In this document: in pieces, positions 23,454 through 32,320 of the stretch
Layout: every line of letters begins with the position of its first letter
Position numbering within the stretch: the stretch's first letter is position 1
Virus record (IMG/VR): IMGVR_UViG_3300042563_002205
Location: 1 to 34,797 of that record
Reading direction: 5' to 3' (one strand)
From: a virus
DNA length: 34,797 nucleotides
Position numbers and translations under genes: made by a program
The notes under the pieces: generated by a model
Databases searched by the model: none
Told to the model about the DNA's origin: nothing
The model's input: only the letters and a program-made list of their open reading frames with translations

Positions 23454-23841
23454 ATTCTTCTATCAAATTAAAGTATTGTCTAACTGTTATATTCTTCGAA
23501 TCTAAAAATGTTCCCATCCATTTCGACAAATGTATCATTGTCTGATCAATAGTTACATTAACTCCATTATTTTGCAACATAGTATGCATTCTCGCCACCT
23601 TTACCTCTGCATCCGTTAACTTTCTTTTGTCAAGCGTAATAACAAACTCTAGTCTAATCAATGCAATCTCCTTCATTAATTTCATTGCCTTTGCATGAAG
23701 TCCTGTCAATCCATATTCTTTTAAGTACGAATCATATATTATCTCCCATGCCATTGTATCCTGTCTAGAAGTGCCTTTATCTTCGATTCTAGCGTAGTTT
23801 AACTCACCGCCTTGACACTTTATCCAATTATACAATTTCAT
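23428..23841 (-). CDS. Hypothetical tail-region protein, 137 aa
   Basis: ATG 23841 (MKLYNWIKCQGGELNYARIEDKG) starts 4 bp after the preceding stop. A mostly helical protein with VDQTMIHLSKWMG-like C-terminus (VTIDQTMIHLSKWMGTFLDSKN). Its place just upstream of the tape measure gene suggests a tail assembly chaperone. The frame stays open upstream to 23961, inside the 159-aa gene, but in a +1 relation without a recognisable slippery site. Confidence 0.65.
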   Translation of the reverse strand: MKLYNWIKCQGGELNYARIEDKGTSRQDTMAWEIIYDSYLKEYGLTGLHAKAMKLMKEIALIRLEFVITLDKRKLTDAEVKVARMHTMLQNNGVNVTIDQTMIHLSKWMGTFLDSKNITVRQYFNLIEEYGKANKSK

Positions 23842-23845
23842 GTCG

Positions 23846-24322
23846 TCAATGCCATTGTAATAACCTTCTAACTTGTTCGTAGCATTTTTCGAGTACTTCT
23901 TCACGAAGTTTCTCTTTACTCTCATCAGCAAGTCCAATAATGCCTTCACCATACTTTTCAAATAAATTTGTTCTTTTGCCTGTTTTGTCTGTTTTCAACG
24001 GATCTGCATCAATAGTCAATTCTAGATCCCCAAGAGTTGCTTCCATTGATCGATAGAATGCTCCGGTATCTTTTAAGGTATAAGGAGTACCTTCAACCTT
24101 TTCGGGATTGTACATATTTTCAGTTGTCCACGAATAGTATCCAATAACATCCCCAGTTTCATCAATACCTTTTTCAAACAACTGATGTATCCGTATCAAA
24201 TCTAATACAAATTGCTGAAATTCAGTCTCACTGAATATACTTCGCCATACTTCTCTGGTCTCGAACTGGGACACCCTTCGAAGTAGATTCATAACTGTTG
24301 TATTTTCAAATAAACTACTCAT
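23846..24322 (-). CDS. Hypothetical tail-region protein, 158 aa
   Basis: ATG 24322 (MSSLFENTTVMNLLRRVSQFETREVWRSIFSETEF) is used; an earlier frame to 24358 would run through a terminator. A TAAATTTG -7-like box (24336-24329) lies 6 bp before ATG, so transcripts here might be leaderless, but no good -33 box is present. Helical N-terminus, then a DTGAFYRSMEATLGDLELTIDADP segment of the kind seen in phage virion proteins. Probably head-tail joining or tail completion; unresolved. Confidence 0.65.
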   Translation of the reverse strand: MSSLFENTTVMNLLRRVSQFETREVWRSIFSETEFQQFVLDLIRIHQLFEKGIDETGDVIGYYSWTTENMYNPEKVEGTPYTLKDTGAFYRSMEATLGDLELTIDADPLKTDKTGKRTNLFEKYGEGIIGLADESKEKLREEVLEKCYEQVRRLLQWH

Positions 24323-24340
24323 TGCAAACAAATTTACGCT

Positions 24341-24373
24341 AAAAAAAGAAAGGGACACATAAGCATCCCTTTC
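24341..24373 (-). terminator. Internal terminator between tail tube and tape measure genes
   Basis: GAAAGGGA (24373-24366) pairs with TCCCTTTC (24355-24348) around a 10-nt loop on the minus strand, followed by seven T residues. It lies 20 bp after the 125-aa gene, so head/tail-tube transcripts may end here. Confidence 0.75.
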
Positions 24374-24393
24374 AAATTAAATAATTGTCAATT

Positions 24394-24771
24394 CTAAACA
24401 GTTGGTTCTGTCGGAAGTGCAACTTCAGATGCCTTCACTACAGGAACAGGTTGCCATGACTGAATTAAGACATTAACTTTTGCAAGAATCAAATCCCTTT
24501 GTCTCTCATTACGAATAACGTTTCTTTTTCCAAGGAATTCTACAAATGCTTTATCATCAAATACTCCTCTTACATAATACTTGGCTAAATTGACACTCGT
24601 CTTTCCTACGCTATAAGAGTAAGTTTCGTTGTACAATTTTACCACAGATGCTTCAGGAATCTTTTGTCCTTTTGCAAAGTATACAACTGCTGCTTGTAAC
24701 TTATTGAAAGTTCTAATTCCTTCCGGTGTAAAAGGAACTACATCTTTTGAAGGTGCGATTTTTTTAGCCAT
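24394..24771 (-). CDS. Hypothetical protein, 125 aa, next to tail tube
   Basis: Basic and mainly helical (MAKKIAPSKDVVPFTPEGIRTFNKLQAAVVYFAKGQK...), with a Pro/Val-rich tail. Overlaps the tail tube stop by 1 bp. Could be a tail chaperone or a virion protein; no family recognised. Confidence 0.65.
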   Translation of the reverse strand: MAKKIAPSKDVVPFTPEGIRTFNKLQAAVVYFAKGQKIPEASVVKLYNETYSYSVGKTSVNLAKYYVRGVFDDKAFVEFLGKRNVIRNERQRDLILAKVNVLIQSWQPVPVVKASEVALPTEPTV

Positions 24772-25685
24772 TAGTCGTTTCCTTCAAAGGTTACTGATCC
24801 AGTGTAGCCATCACGAATTACTTTAATAATATAATTCGTTCCACTATTGAAAGTTGCACCATCAAGGCCCAATTCGTAGAATCCAGGATTTGCAGGATTT
24901 TCATCAACATAGTCGATATCTTCGTAGAAATCACCATTGATATTGTACACTTGGAAATCTGCTAACTGTCCACCTTTGAACAAGATAGGATTTATTGCAG
25001 TACCATAATCCAACACCAAACTAAACAATACTACTGATGCTGAATCTTGTTCTAAATCAATAAAATTCACATCAATCAAACCTTCAAGTGTGTTGAAGTC
25101 TATTGCTTCTGTTGGAGTAATCATGTACAATGTTCCTTCATCGAATAAACGATCAAAGTCGAATGCAACCATTATTTTCTGTGTTGTTGAATCAGTTGCA
25201 AACATCAACTTCGGGTCGAATGATGCGTTATCAATTTTGATAGGGTACAAAGCATCTCCTACTTTTGAACCAATCAAATTACCATTGATATCAACGATGT
25301 ACACTCCAAATTCAACACAACGATTGTTTTGCAATTTGCTCAACAAAGTAGGTGAACTATCATCTGCCCACAACTCTCCAGAGAAACTACGCTTTCCTTG
25401 ACGAAGGAAAACCATGCGACCACTGTTTGCTTCTTCAAATTTAGAATCCGCTTTTGGCAATTCTACATTTTCAAAAACTGGCAATGGAAACCAACGAAAA
25501 CTTTCGTCTTGACTATTTACTAACTCAGTAAAGTTAGGCAACGGACTTGTCAAATCAATGAAGTTTAACTCGCCATCACTATTACTTAAAGGCACCATAA
25601 TCAATTTGCTTGTTACAGATTGAATAGGCACACAATTTGGGCGACCAGTGTTGGACAACCCCATATTACAATTACATCCTGCCAT
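24771..25685 (-). CDS. Major tail tube protein, 304 aa
   Basis: The N-terminus MAGCNCNMGLSNTGRPNCVPIQSVTSKLIMVPLS resembles a tail-tube-like family I associate with Bacteroidota phages. The middle is an all-beta core (SGRMVFLRQGKRSFSGELWADDSSPTLLSKLQ, KIMVAFDFDRLFDEGTLYMITP) and the last 90 residues look like a separate Ig-like domain (GGQLADFQVYNINGDFYEDIDY...). Its size and position before the tape measure region fit a major tail protein. The three Cys within 18 residues are unusual for a phage of a cytoplasmic assembly pathway and could bind metal. Confidence 0.7.
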   Translation of the reverse strand: MAGCNCNMGLSNTGRPNCVPIQSVTSKLIMVPLSNSDGELNFIDLTSPLPNFTELVNSQDESFRWFPLPVFENVELPKADSKFEEANSGRMVFLRQGKRSFSGELWADDSSPTLLSKLQNNRCVEFGVYIVDINGNLIGSKVGDALYPIKIDNASFDPKLMFATDSTTQKIMVAFDFDRLFDEGTLYMITPTEAIDFNTLEGLIDVNFIDLEQDSASVVLFSLVLDYGTAINPILFKGGQLADFQVYNINGDFYEDIDYVDENPANPGFYELGLDGATFNSGTNYIIKVIRDGYTGSVTFEGND

Positions 25686-25706
25686 TTTTTCTATTATTTT
25701 TATTGT

Positions 25707-26384
25707 TTAACATTTACAATTTTCTTTATACTTTTTGAGAACAATTCTCAATTCTACTCCCGATAAATTAGCATCCAGTATGTTCTGGAACATTCCTTGA
25801 TCCTTTTCAACACCAAATCTACTAAAAGAATACACATCATAAGTATCAATTCGTACAAATTTTCTGTCTTTGTTGATTACTTTAATTATCTCATCTACTA
25901 GATTCTCCATTGGCAATACCACTTGCTCTCTATGATCCGCGACATAAAAGTCAGTTGCATTGGTTTCATCTAATACGAATATTCGTAATTCAGACTCCCA
26001 ATCTAATGAACTTTCCTTTCCAAATGCCTTGTACTTAATCAATTCAAGAAGCCAAACAATAGGAGTTTTGTTGAGCAAATCATTATCCGCAATAGTCCAT
26101 TCTCGGTTTGCTGATATTTTCGTACCAGTCAACCAGTATGGCTCTGCTAATGTGATTTCTCCCTCCAATTGACCTTCTTCTCCGACACCAACAATGTACT
26201 GATCATCTACAACTTGCGTAATTGTCCATTCTTTATTCTGACTATCTATGCAAGTTTTGCCTATTCTTGCCCATTTTGTATTACAACAATAAGTTCTTCC
26301 GGTCAATAAATCGAAAGTGCCAACAATTACATTGTCAACATTACTAACGATATTCTGAACTATTGAAGATACTTCTTTTGTCAT
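25707..26384 (-). CDS. Hypothetical head-tail connector region protein, 225 aa
   Basis: ATG 26384 overlaps the upstream stop as ATGA; the earlier in-frame TTG at 26390 is unlikely. N-terminal two thirds are beta strands (WARIGKTCIDSQNKEWTITQVVDDQYIVG), then a helical segment and strands, and a C-terminus K-E-N-C-K-C. Position between the head completion protein and tail tube suggests a tail terminator or connector. Family not recognised. Confidence 0.65.
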   Translation of the reverse strand: MTKEVSSIVQNIVSNVDNVIVGTFDLLTGRTYCCNTKWARIGKTCIDSQNKEWTITQVVDDQYIVGVGEEGQLEGEITLAEPYWLTGTKISANREWTIADNDLLNKTPIVWLLELIKYKAFGKESSLDWESELRIFVLDETNATDFYVADHREQVVLPMENLVDEIIKVINKDRKFVRIDTYDVYSFSRFGVEKDQGMFQNILDANLSGVELRIVLKKYKENCKC

Positions 26385-27382
26385 AACCAATAACAGTATT
26401 CTAGGTTTCTACCTCTAAACTTTCGATAATCACCAATACCAACTTTCAACACTTCCAAGATTGCATTTGTAACCTCTTCATCATCAGCATTTAGTTCAAG
26501 CAAATCTCCGACTGTGTAGTTTATTCCTTGCTTGATATTTGTCAGCATAGAAACATTACCAGAGCCGATTGCATTTAAGGAAATAGTAGCACCATTATCA
26601 CCTCCATTTATTGTCAGCACATCACCAACTGTGTAGTTTTCACCACTAGAAGTTACACTGATACTGGTTACTTCACCACTGTCTACAAATGGAACTACTA
26701 TACCTCCATTACCGGAACCTCCTGTTACTGTACTAGCAACAGGATTGTATCCAGATCCACCAGTCAATACTGTTACATCGTAAGTAATTCCACCAAGGAG
26801 AGACATTTTTACATCGCAGATAAAACCTGTTCCAGGTCCATCATATGTCCATTCAACTTGATAATAATTTTCAGTATATCCTTGACCAATGTTTGGAAAC
26901 CAAAACGATAAGACTTGACCAACGGGTGCTCCTTGATTGTATAACACGTATGCCTGTATAGCACGAAATGTTTTTACAGATTCGTTGTACCGAGTGTACA
27001 TCAAGTTGTTCAAAGTAGATACATTCTGACTATTCTCACTTGTTGGCATTACTTGTCCAAAAGGTGTCATCTGATTATACAAATCTTTGGCATATTCGAA
27101 ATAAATAAACCCTTTTAACATATCCAAGATTCCTTCTGACTGGGCAATATCATTCAACATTAACTGCTCAATGAACGGATTGAATATAAATGCCAAGTTA
27201 GGCGACTCGGGGACATTACCTATCCCCAAATCACTTATTAACTCGTTATATAACTCAACTCCGAGCAATTGAACAAGATACTTTTTCTCGTACCGTTCAA
27301 TGTACGTTTCAATCTTTGCGATATCATACATACCACGATGCAATTGAAACTTGCCTACGAAATCACTTGGTATTAAAAACAT
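26381..27382 (-). CDS. Head completion protein (DUF6712-like) with an inserted beta-repeat region
   Basis: Residues 1-145 (MFLIPSDFVGKFQLHRGMYDIAKIETYIERYEKKYLVQLLG, then YNESVKTFRAIQAYV) and the last 25 residues (GIGDYRKFRGRNLEYCYWL) read as one helical head-tail connector domain of the DUF6712 type. Between them, about 170-310, lie Gly/Thr/Val-rich repeats built on SG-x-x-Y-(T/N)-V-G-D-V/L-L and TGGSG motifs, like the decoration repeats found in many phage virion proteins. So a surface-exposed beta module seems to have been placed within the connector. It ends 1 bp from the next gene on the far side. Confidence 0.65.
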   Translation of the reverse strand: MFLIPSDFVGKFQLHRGMYDIAKIETYIERYEKKYLVQLLGVELYNELISDLGIGNVPESPNLAFIFNPFIEQLMLNDIAQSEGILDMLKGFIYFEYAKDLYNQMTPFGQVMPTSENSQNVSTLNNLMYTRYNESVKTFRAIQAYVLYNQGAPVGQVLSFWFPNIGQGYTENYYQVEWTYDGPGTGFICDVKMSLLGGITYDVTVLTGGSGYNPVASTVTGGSGNGGIVVPFVDSGEVTSISVTSSGENYTVGDVLTINGGDNGATISLNAIGSGNVSMLTNIKQGINYTVGDLLELNADDEEVTNAILEVLKVGIGDYRKFRGRNLEYCYWL

Positions 27383-27383
27383 A

Positions 27384-27683
27384 TTACTTCTTCAATTTAC
27401 CTAAACCTTGTTTCAAAAAGATTTTCACAAACTCACCAGTAACCTTCCAGATCCCTTTTGGCAAAGTGTCTGCATTTCCGTTTGACTCGAATTCGTATTC
27501 TTTACTTTCATCGATGTCAACATTGATATGCAATCCTTTTGAATCCTTCGTTACTTCAACATCTACCTTTGGTGTGTCAAGGGTGGCTTTAAGGTTGCCT
27601 TCGCCATCCGTAACCAATGTTGCATCCACATTTTTGGTATCTACCTTAATGTTTAGCGGTTTTCTTTTTCTATCGGTTGCCAT
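27384..27683 (-). CDS. Hypothetical virion-region protein, 99 aa
   Basis: Lys/Asp/Val-rich with alternating strand pattern (ATLVTDGEGNLKATLDTPKVDVEVTKDSKGLHINVDID) and a helical Lys-rich end. Between the capsid and head completion genes; could be a decoration or minor head protein, but no family is recognised. Confidence 0.6.
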   Translation of the reverse strand: MATDRKRKPLNIKVDTKNVDATLVTDGEGNLKATLDTPKVDVEVTKDSKGLHINVDIDESKEYEFESNGNADTLPKGIWKVTGEFVKIFLKQGLGKLKK

Positions 27684-27709
27684 GTTGTGCTAATTTAATC
27701 GGTTGCTAA

Positions 27710-28915
27710 TTAGGGCTTGTTAATTGCAGTAATACAAGTTGCAATTACACCTTTGCAGAATGCATTCACATCATTTGCTTTCACATAGTGTACCAAACGT
27801 GCTTCTGCAAGAATTGATACCATGTTGCGATGGAAGTCATCGTTTGCATAGCCAACAGAGATATTCATATCCTCACGCATACGAATGTTAGACTTTGTGA
27901 AATCACCTACCAAGAAACTACCTGCTGCCTGCCATGTTGTAGATACAACAGTTAATTCAGCAACCTTTGGCTCTCCGGTCAAGTTATCAACGTAGAAAAT
28001 CGGATATGTATATTCACCAACAGTTGTTTTAGTCAATTGCATTTTAGCAACATCAACTGGGTTCAATACAACATGCGTAGGCATAAATTTAGCGGCTTGA
28101 ATGTTAGCCACTGCAACACGAATAACATCAGCGATGTTTGCTTGTGGAACAGTCAATGCAAAAGTACCTGCTGCAAAAGTAGGTGCAATTGTATTCAATC
28201 CTTCCAAGTTAGCACCAACACCAGTACCATTCAAGATACCATTTTCAATCTGATCTTCAAGTGTAGCCATAAGGTCTACATTGATTTCATTGCGAACAAA
28301 GTTCAAATCTTCAAGCATTTCTTTTGAAACCTTAATGATACCTGCTACTTTTTTCACTTCTTTTGAAACCTCTGTGTACTTCAACTCACCTTCTAACTTT
28401 GTACCTGCTTCTCCAATAAAAGATGCAGATGATTGCAAAGTTTGCTGAATGTAAGTAACAAATTTGCTGATCGTGGTGCCAACATTTGCAATTTGACGAA
28501 GTTTTGGTACTTGACGAGCAATGCGGTTAACACCTACTTCAAGTGTAGACAAAGCAATATTGCCTGTGTAGTCAGAAGTAATTGTAGTGTCTGCTTTTAC
28601 TACTAACTCAACTGACTTACCATTTTTCAATGAGTCCAATTGGCTTTCATATCCTTTTACAATTTGCTCTCCCAGAGATCCTAATCTCTTTGGATTGCTT
28701 GATTTTGACTTCTCTGCAAGTGCCTCTAACTTTGCTTCGAATCCTGCAACTGCAGTCTCGATTGTTTGGCTCTTTTCAGATAATCCTTTTAGAGATTCGA
28801 TATCTCCTTTGATAGATACAATGTCCGATTTGGTTACCATTGTGTCCATTTTCTCGTTGAACTTCTTTTCGATTTGCTCAACTACTTGCTCGGGTGTCAT
28901 TTTATTTTCTGACAT
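27710..28915 (-). CDS. HK97-fold major capsid protein with N-terminal scaffold
   Basis: 401 aa. Residues 1-85 form a coiled coil (EQVVEQIEKKFNEKMDTMV...LEALAEKSK), the delta domain that is normally removed by the protease encoded next. The rest follows the HK97 capsid pattern: helical start LGSLGEQIVKGYESQLDSL, E-loop/spine and P-domain segments (VPKLRQIANVGTTISKFVTYIQQ, LEDQIENGILNGTGVGANLEG, PTHVVLNPVDVAKMQLTK) and GDFTKSNIRMREDMNISVGYAND at the C-terminus. Immediately downstream of the prohead protease. Confidence 0.9.
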   Translation of the reverse strand: MSENKMTPEQVVEQIEKKFNEKMDTMVTKSDIVSIKGDIESLKGLSEKSQTIETAVAGFEAKLEALAEKSKSSNPKRLGSLGEQIVKGYESQLDSLKNGKSVELVVKADTTITSDYTGNIALSTLEVGVNRIARQVPKLRQIANVGTTISKFVTYIQQTLQSSASFIGEAGTKLEGELKYTEVSKEVKKVAGIIKVSKEMLEDLNFVRNEINVDLMATLEDQIENGILNGTGVGANLEGLNTIAPTFAAGTFALTVPQANIADVIRVAVANIQAAKFMPTHVVLNPVDVAKMQLTKTTVGEYTYPIFYVDNLTGEPKVAELTVVSTTWQAAGSFLVGDFTKSNIRMREDMNISVGYANDDFHRNMVSILAEARLVHYVKANDVNAFCKGVIATCITAINKP

Positions 28916-28919
28916 TTTT

Positions 28920-29681
28920 TTACATTTTTAAGTTACTAATTACTTTACTCCAATCAAATGAATTTTCAATAGCAGTTGGCTCGACAATACCGGAATGCTT
29001 GATACCAAGCGGTTCTGTCTGTGCAAGTAACAACAATTGACTATTCAAATACTTTAATTTCATTTCTAGTTCATACAATCTTTCATCTGTGCCTTGTCCT
29101 CTTGTAATTGCTCTTGCAACATGATCAATATCACTGGACAATTTCTGGGCATAAGAAATTCTATCTTCTGATTTCATTACATCTACAACAGGTGTCATGT
29201 CATTTGCACCAAAAAGCACTGCTGATCCCTCATACAATTTTACTTCGGTAATCAAATAATATCCACCGCTTTCAATAGTCATATCTTCTACCCATTTAAT
29301 CTTATCTGCAACATATTGAAAACCAATACTATGCTCTCTGATTATTCCATCTTGATAGTCATTCCACGCATCTTCTCCTTTGGTACTTTTACCTAGTTGT
29401 GCTACTGCAAACAAACCAAAATCATCTTCTTGCAAAGATGTAAATTTTCCTATCTGATGCTCCCAATCATGATAACGAAGGAAGGCTATCTTTCTATTGG
29501 ACTCACTTTCTGGCCCTCTTTCCGTAATACTTTTTGTGAATGCTCCCTTTTGGATTACATCAGAATCACTATCGATATTGCCAAACTTGGACAAGTATAT
29601 TGCTACCTCTCTTTGATCAGTAGACATATCTTTTATCTCACCAGTTGACTTAATTGAATACTTACCAATTTCCTTTTTCAT
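28920..29681 (-). CDS. Prohead protease (S78, HK97 family)
   Basis: From ATG 29681 (253 aa) the domain shows the HK97 protease pattern: VAIYLSKFGNIDSDSDVIQKGAF, catalytic His in FLRYHDWEHQIGK (H71 or H75) and catalytic Ser in REHSIGF (S118), with LYEGSAVLFGAN further on. The C-terminal part is helical. It cleaves the delta domain of the capsid protein encoded 4 bp downstream. A TTG start at 29687 is possible but less likely. Confidence 0.9.
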   Translation of the reverse strand: MKKEIGKYSIKSTGEIKDMSTDQREVAIYLSKFGNIDSDSDVIQKGAFTKSITERGPESESNRKIAFLRYHDWEHQIGKFTSLQEDDFGLFAVAQLGKSTKGEDAWNDYQDGIIREHSIGFQYVADKIKWVEDMTIESGGYYLITEVKLYEGSAVLFGANDMTPVVDVMKSEDRISYAQKLSSDIDHVARAITRGQGTDERLYELEMKLKYLNSQLLLLAQTEPLGIKHSGIVEPTAIENSFDWSKVISNLKM

Positions 29682-29694
29682 GTTCAAATATACA

Positions 29695-30912
29695 TTAAAT
29701 ATTCATCATACTACGAATTTCTTCCTCTGTCAAAGGTACTCCCATGTTGATAATCTTTTGCAACGTGTCTGCCTTTGTGCTTTGTACTCGTGCCATTCTC
29801 TCCTCATCTTCCTGTAATACCTTCAAGTGTCCAAAATCTGCTTCTAGGTAGTAACCTTGATCAGACAAACCCCACTGCTGACAGATAGCATCGTACATCT
29901 GTTGTGTCTCCGGTATAATTGTGTCAGTGTACACCATTCGAATACTATCTCGAACATTGGTAAAAGTACTACCTTGCTCACTAGAAAACAAATTACTATT
30001 CAGACCATAAGCATCAATGATTGCTAGTTTGTCAGCAGTCATTTCCTCAAACAACATCAAATCTCTTGTCGGAAAAGACATTGGCTTCCAGTCTACTTGT
30101 GCTTCTGTGATTATCAATTCATCTTTGCTTCTACGATACCAGTCCATCTGTATGTTCTTCTTCTCCTGTGGATCCATTGGCATTGCTCCTGCCATATCAG
30201 TTTTCTGTGCTGATAAGATACCTATGGCTCCTAGATTTTCTAACAATACATTTCTCTTGTTGTATGCTGCTTTAATGTTTGACAAAGGGTACTTCAAAGT
30301 TGCAATCTTTGACGAAGGGTTAATGATATTCATTCCATCAGTAGTACACAAGTACAACACCTCTTCCACTGCTAAATTTTCATACAATTCATCATCATAA
30401 GAAAACTTATATCCATCAATCAGTCCTTCAAGATCCATTTGCTTCAATGTCTTTCCGGACAACTTAATCTGCATCTTATGACTGGGTAACGGAACAATCA
30501 AGTTCCTTACACCTAATGTTCTAGGTGGTGCGTATGCAAATGAATTCGAATACAATGCATCATTAACAGACATGCAATAAATTACATCACTCCAAGACTG
30601 TGTAGCATTGGGCTTTGCAATCAAATCATAGATCCAATGCTTCTCTACTTTATCTCCATTCTTATCATAAAGACAAGGCATTGCAGCAGCCATCATTGAT
30701 GCTCTCTTGTCAATTACTGCACGTAATTCCGGTATATCCAAGTAATGGCGGTATGCATGATTAGTATCAATCCATACTGCCTGTTTTACACCCCATATCT
30801 GATTCTGATACGGCAAGTACTGATTGAACTGTTCAATGTACCTGCGATTTCTATTGGAATTAAAGCCCAACAGATTCTCCAAAAAGTTCCAATTATTCGA
30901 GTTCTCTAACAT
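29695..30912 (-). CDS. Portal protein, HK97-like
   Basis: 405 aa. The region RHYLDIPELRAVIDKRASMMAAAMPCLYDKNGD...HWIYDLIAKPNATQSWSDVIYCM and the later MQMYDAICQQWGLSDQGYYLEADFGHL-like segment fit portal proteins of HK97-type phages, as does its place between large terminase and prohead protease. It forms the dodecameric DNA gate. A TAAATTTG box (30940-30933) lies 20 bp upstream but lacks a -33 partner. Confidence 0.85.
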   Translation of the reverse strand: MLENSNNWNFLENLLGFNSNRNRRYIEQFNQYLPYQNQIWGVKQAVWIDTNHAYRHYLDIPELRAVIDKRASMMAAAMPCLYDKNGDKVEKHWIYDLIAKPNATQSWSDVIYCMSVNDALYSNSFAYAPPRTLGVRNLIVPLPSHKMQIKLSGKTLKQMDLEGLIDGYKFSYDDELYENLAVEEVLYLCTTDGMNIINPSSKIATLKYPLSNIKAAYNKRNVLLENLGAIGILSAQKTDMAGAMPMDPQEKKNIQMDWYRRSKDELIITEAQVDWKPMSFPTRDLMLFEEMTADKLAIIDAYGLNSNLFSSEQGSTFTNVRDSIRMVYTDTIIPETQQMYDAICQQWGLSDQGYYLEADFGHLKVLQEDEERMARVQSTKADTLQKIINMGVPLTEEEIRSMMNI

Positions 30913-30937
30913 TTCATATCATCATTTACTTGCAAAT

Positions 30938-32320
30938 TTATACTAAATTCCTAAACATGGACTGAACAAATATAGATAATCCTGCTAAACAGTCAGGTGC
31001 ATCATCATGTTTATTTTTTCCTTCCTTACTGAAACTCACCACATTCTGCATGAATTGTTCACTATCTGCGTTATCATTCTTCACAAAATTCATATTGTTC
31101 ATAATATATCCTGCATTCATAATGATCCGAGTAATCTTGTTCGTGCTATTGTAGACCTGCAATACTTTCGTTGGTGTCATTGTCTGCAATTGTCTAGCAA
31201 ACATGGCTCCCATTGAATTACTTTCCACTCTGACATAAGATACATTCCATTTCAGTAACTTCTCCGCACACATCGGAATTGTTATATCCGTATTGTCTCG
31301 GTTGAACAAGTAATCTACAATGTACAATTGCTTTTCTATTACCACTGCTACTGCCATTGAAGTAAAGTCTTTACCCATATCAGACACGTCAATGTATGCT
31401 ACTGCTCCCTCGATTCTGGACACTTCATTACCAGCAACATCAGTAGTTTTGCTAATTATTGCAAACTCTTCCTTGCTAACATATTTCAGTTCTCTAAACA
31501 AACGACCTTGAACATCAATTGGTTGCTGCATATACTCGGCTAACCATATAGAATTTTCTGTTCTCTTCTTCTTTTCTAGATACTCATCTGTTGTCATTAC
31601 TGATTCACAGAAGGTTTCTCCATGCTCATCTAATGCAGGAACAATGATACTTTGATCATAGATACCATCATCAATTTGCTTACCAATTACATCTCTTATG
31701 GACCATCTAGTTCCTATGTCAATTCTAGCACAACCAGTTTCAAAACGTGAATCATGTGTTGCTTCTTTCCATTGCAAGATCCTATCATTCTGTGTATCAG
31801 AGAGTGCATCTTCCATACCTCGATACAAATCATCCGTAATAGCCACATTACTCGCACCAAAACCAATAATTGTTCCTCCAACACCTGCTCCAAAGTATCC
31901 TACCATCTTCGAATGATTAGTATTCCAACCTTGCAAGTTTGCCTTATCATCTGACAATCTTACATTAGGAAACACTTGTCCATACCGGTCATTCTTTAAG
32001 ATTGCACGTACATCATAACTGAACTTGATATACAAGGTTGCAGTACAAGTGTTTCTCATTACTGACTTATCTGGATTTCTTCCCAGTGTCCACGCACAAA
32101 ACAATGAAGTTATGTAAGACTTACCTGCTCTTGGTGGCATACTCACAGACAATGACTTGATTGTCTTTTCTTCAACCTTTTGGAAGGCATCGGCAATTTC
32201 TTTAAGGAACTCTCTCGTTTCGAAAAACTCTCTGTCCATATACAAACAAAACCGCCAAAAGTCTCTTCTAGCGATTTCTTGTCTTAAGTATTGCTTGACT
32301 GCTTCTGTCCTATTACTCAT
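30938..32320 (-). CDS. terL: Terminase large subunit
   Basis: 460 aa with both domains: ATPase with Walker A P-P-R-A-G-K-S (62-68) and Walker B VAITDDLY (159-166); nuclease of RNase H type with D311 (AYIDVSDMGKD), E366 (RVESNSMGA) and D439/D440 (HDDAPDCLAGLS). It packages DNA into the prohead. Overlaps the small subunit gene by 8 bp. Confidence 0.96.
   Translation of the reverse strand: MSNRTEAVKQYLRQEIARRDFWRFCLYMDREFFETREFLKEIADAFQKVEEKTIKSLSVSMPPRAGKSYITSLFCAWTLGRNPDKSVMRNTCTATLYIKFSYDVRAILKNDRYGQVFPNVRLSDDKANLQGWNTNHSKMVGYFGAGVGGTIIGFGASNVAITDDLYRGMEDALSDTQNDRILQWKEATHDSRFETGCARIDIGTRWSIRDVIGKQIDDGIYDQSIIVPALDEHGETFCESVMTTDEYLEKKKRTENSIWLAEYMQQPIDVQGRLFRELKYVSKEEFAIISKTTDVAGNEVSRIEGAVAYIDVSDMGKDFTSMAVAVVIEKQLYIVDYLFNRDNTDITIPMCAEKLLKWNVSYVRVESNSMGAMFARQLQTMTPTKVLQVYNSTNKITRIIMNAGYIMNNMNFVKNDNADSEQFMQNVVSFSKEGKNKHDDAPDCLAGLSIFVQSMFRNLV

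Noticed and set aside
23846-23961. Possible programmed frameshift joining the 158-aa and 137-aa tail genes
   Set aside because: The downstream frame is open into the upstream gene, but the shift would be +1 (or -2) and no X-XXY-YYZ slippery sequence or stem-loop is evident; ATG 23841 explains expression.
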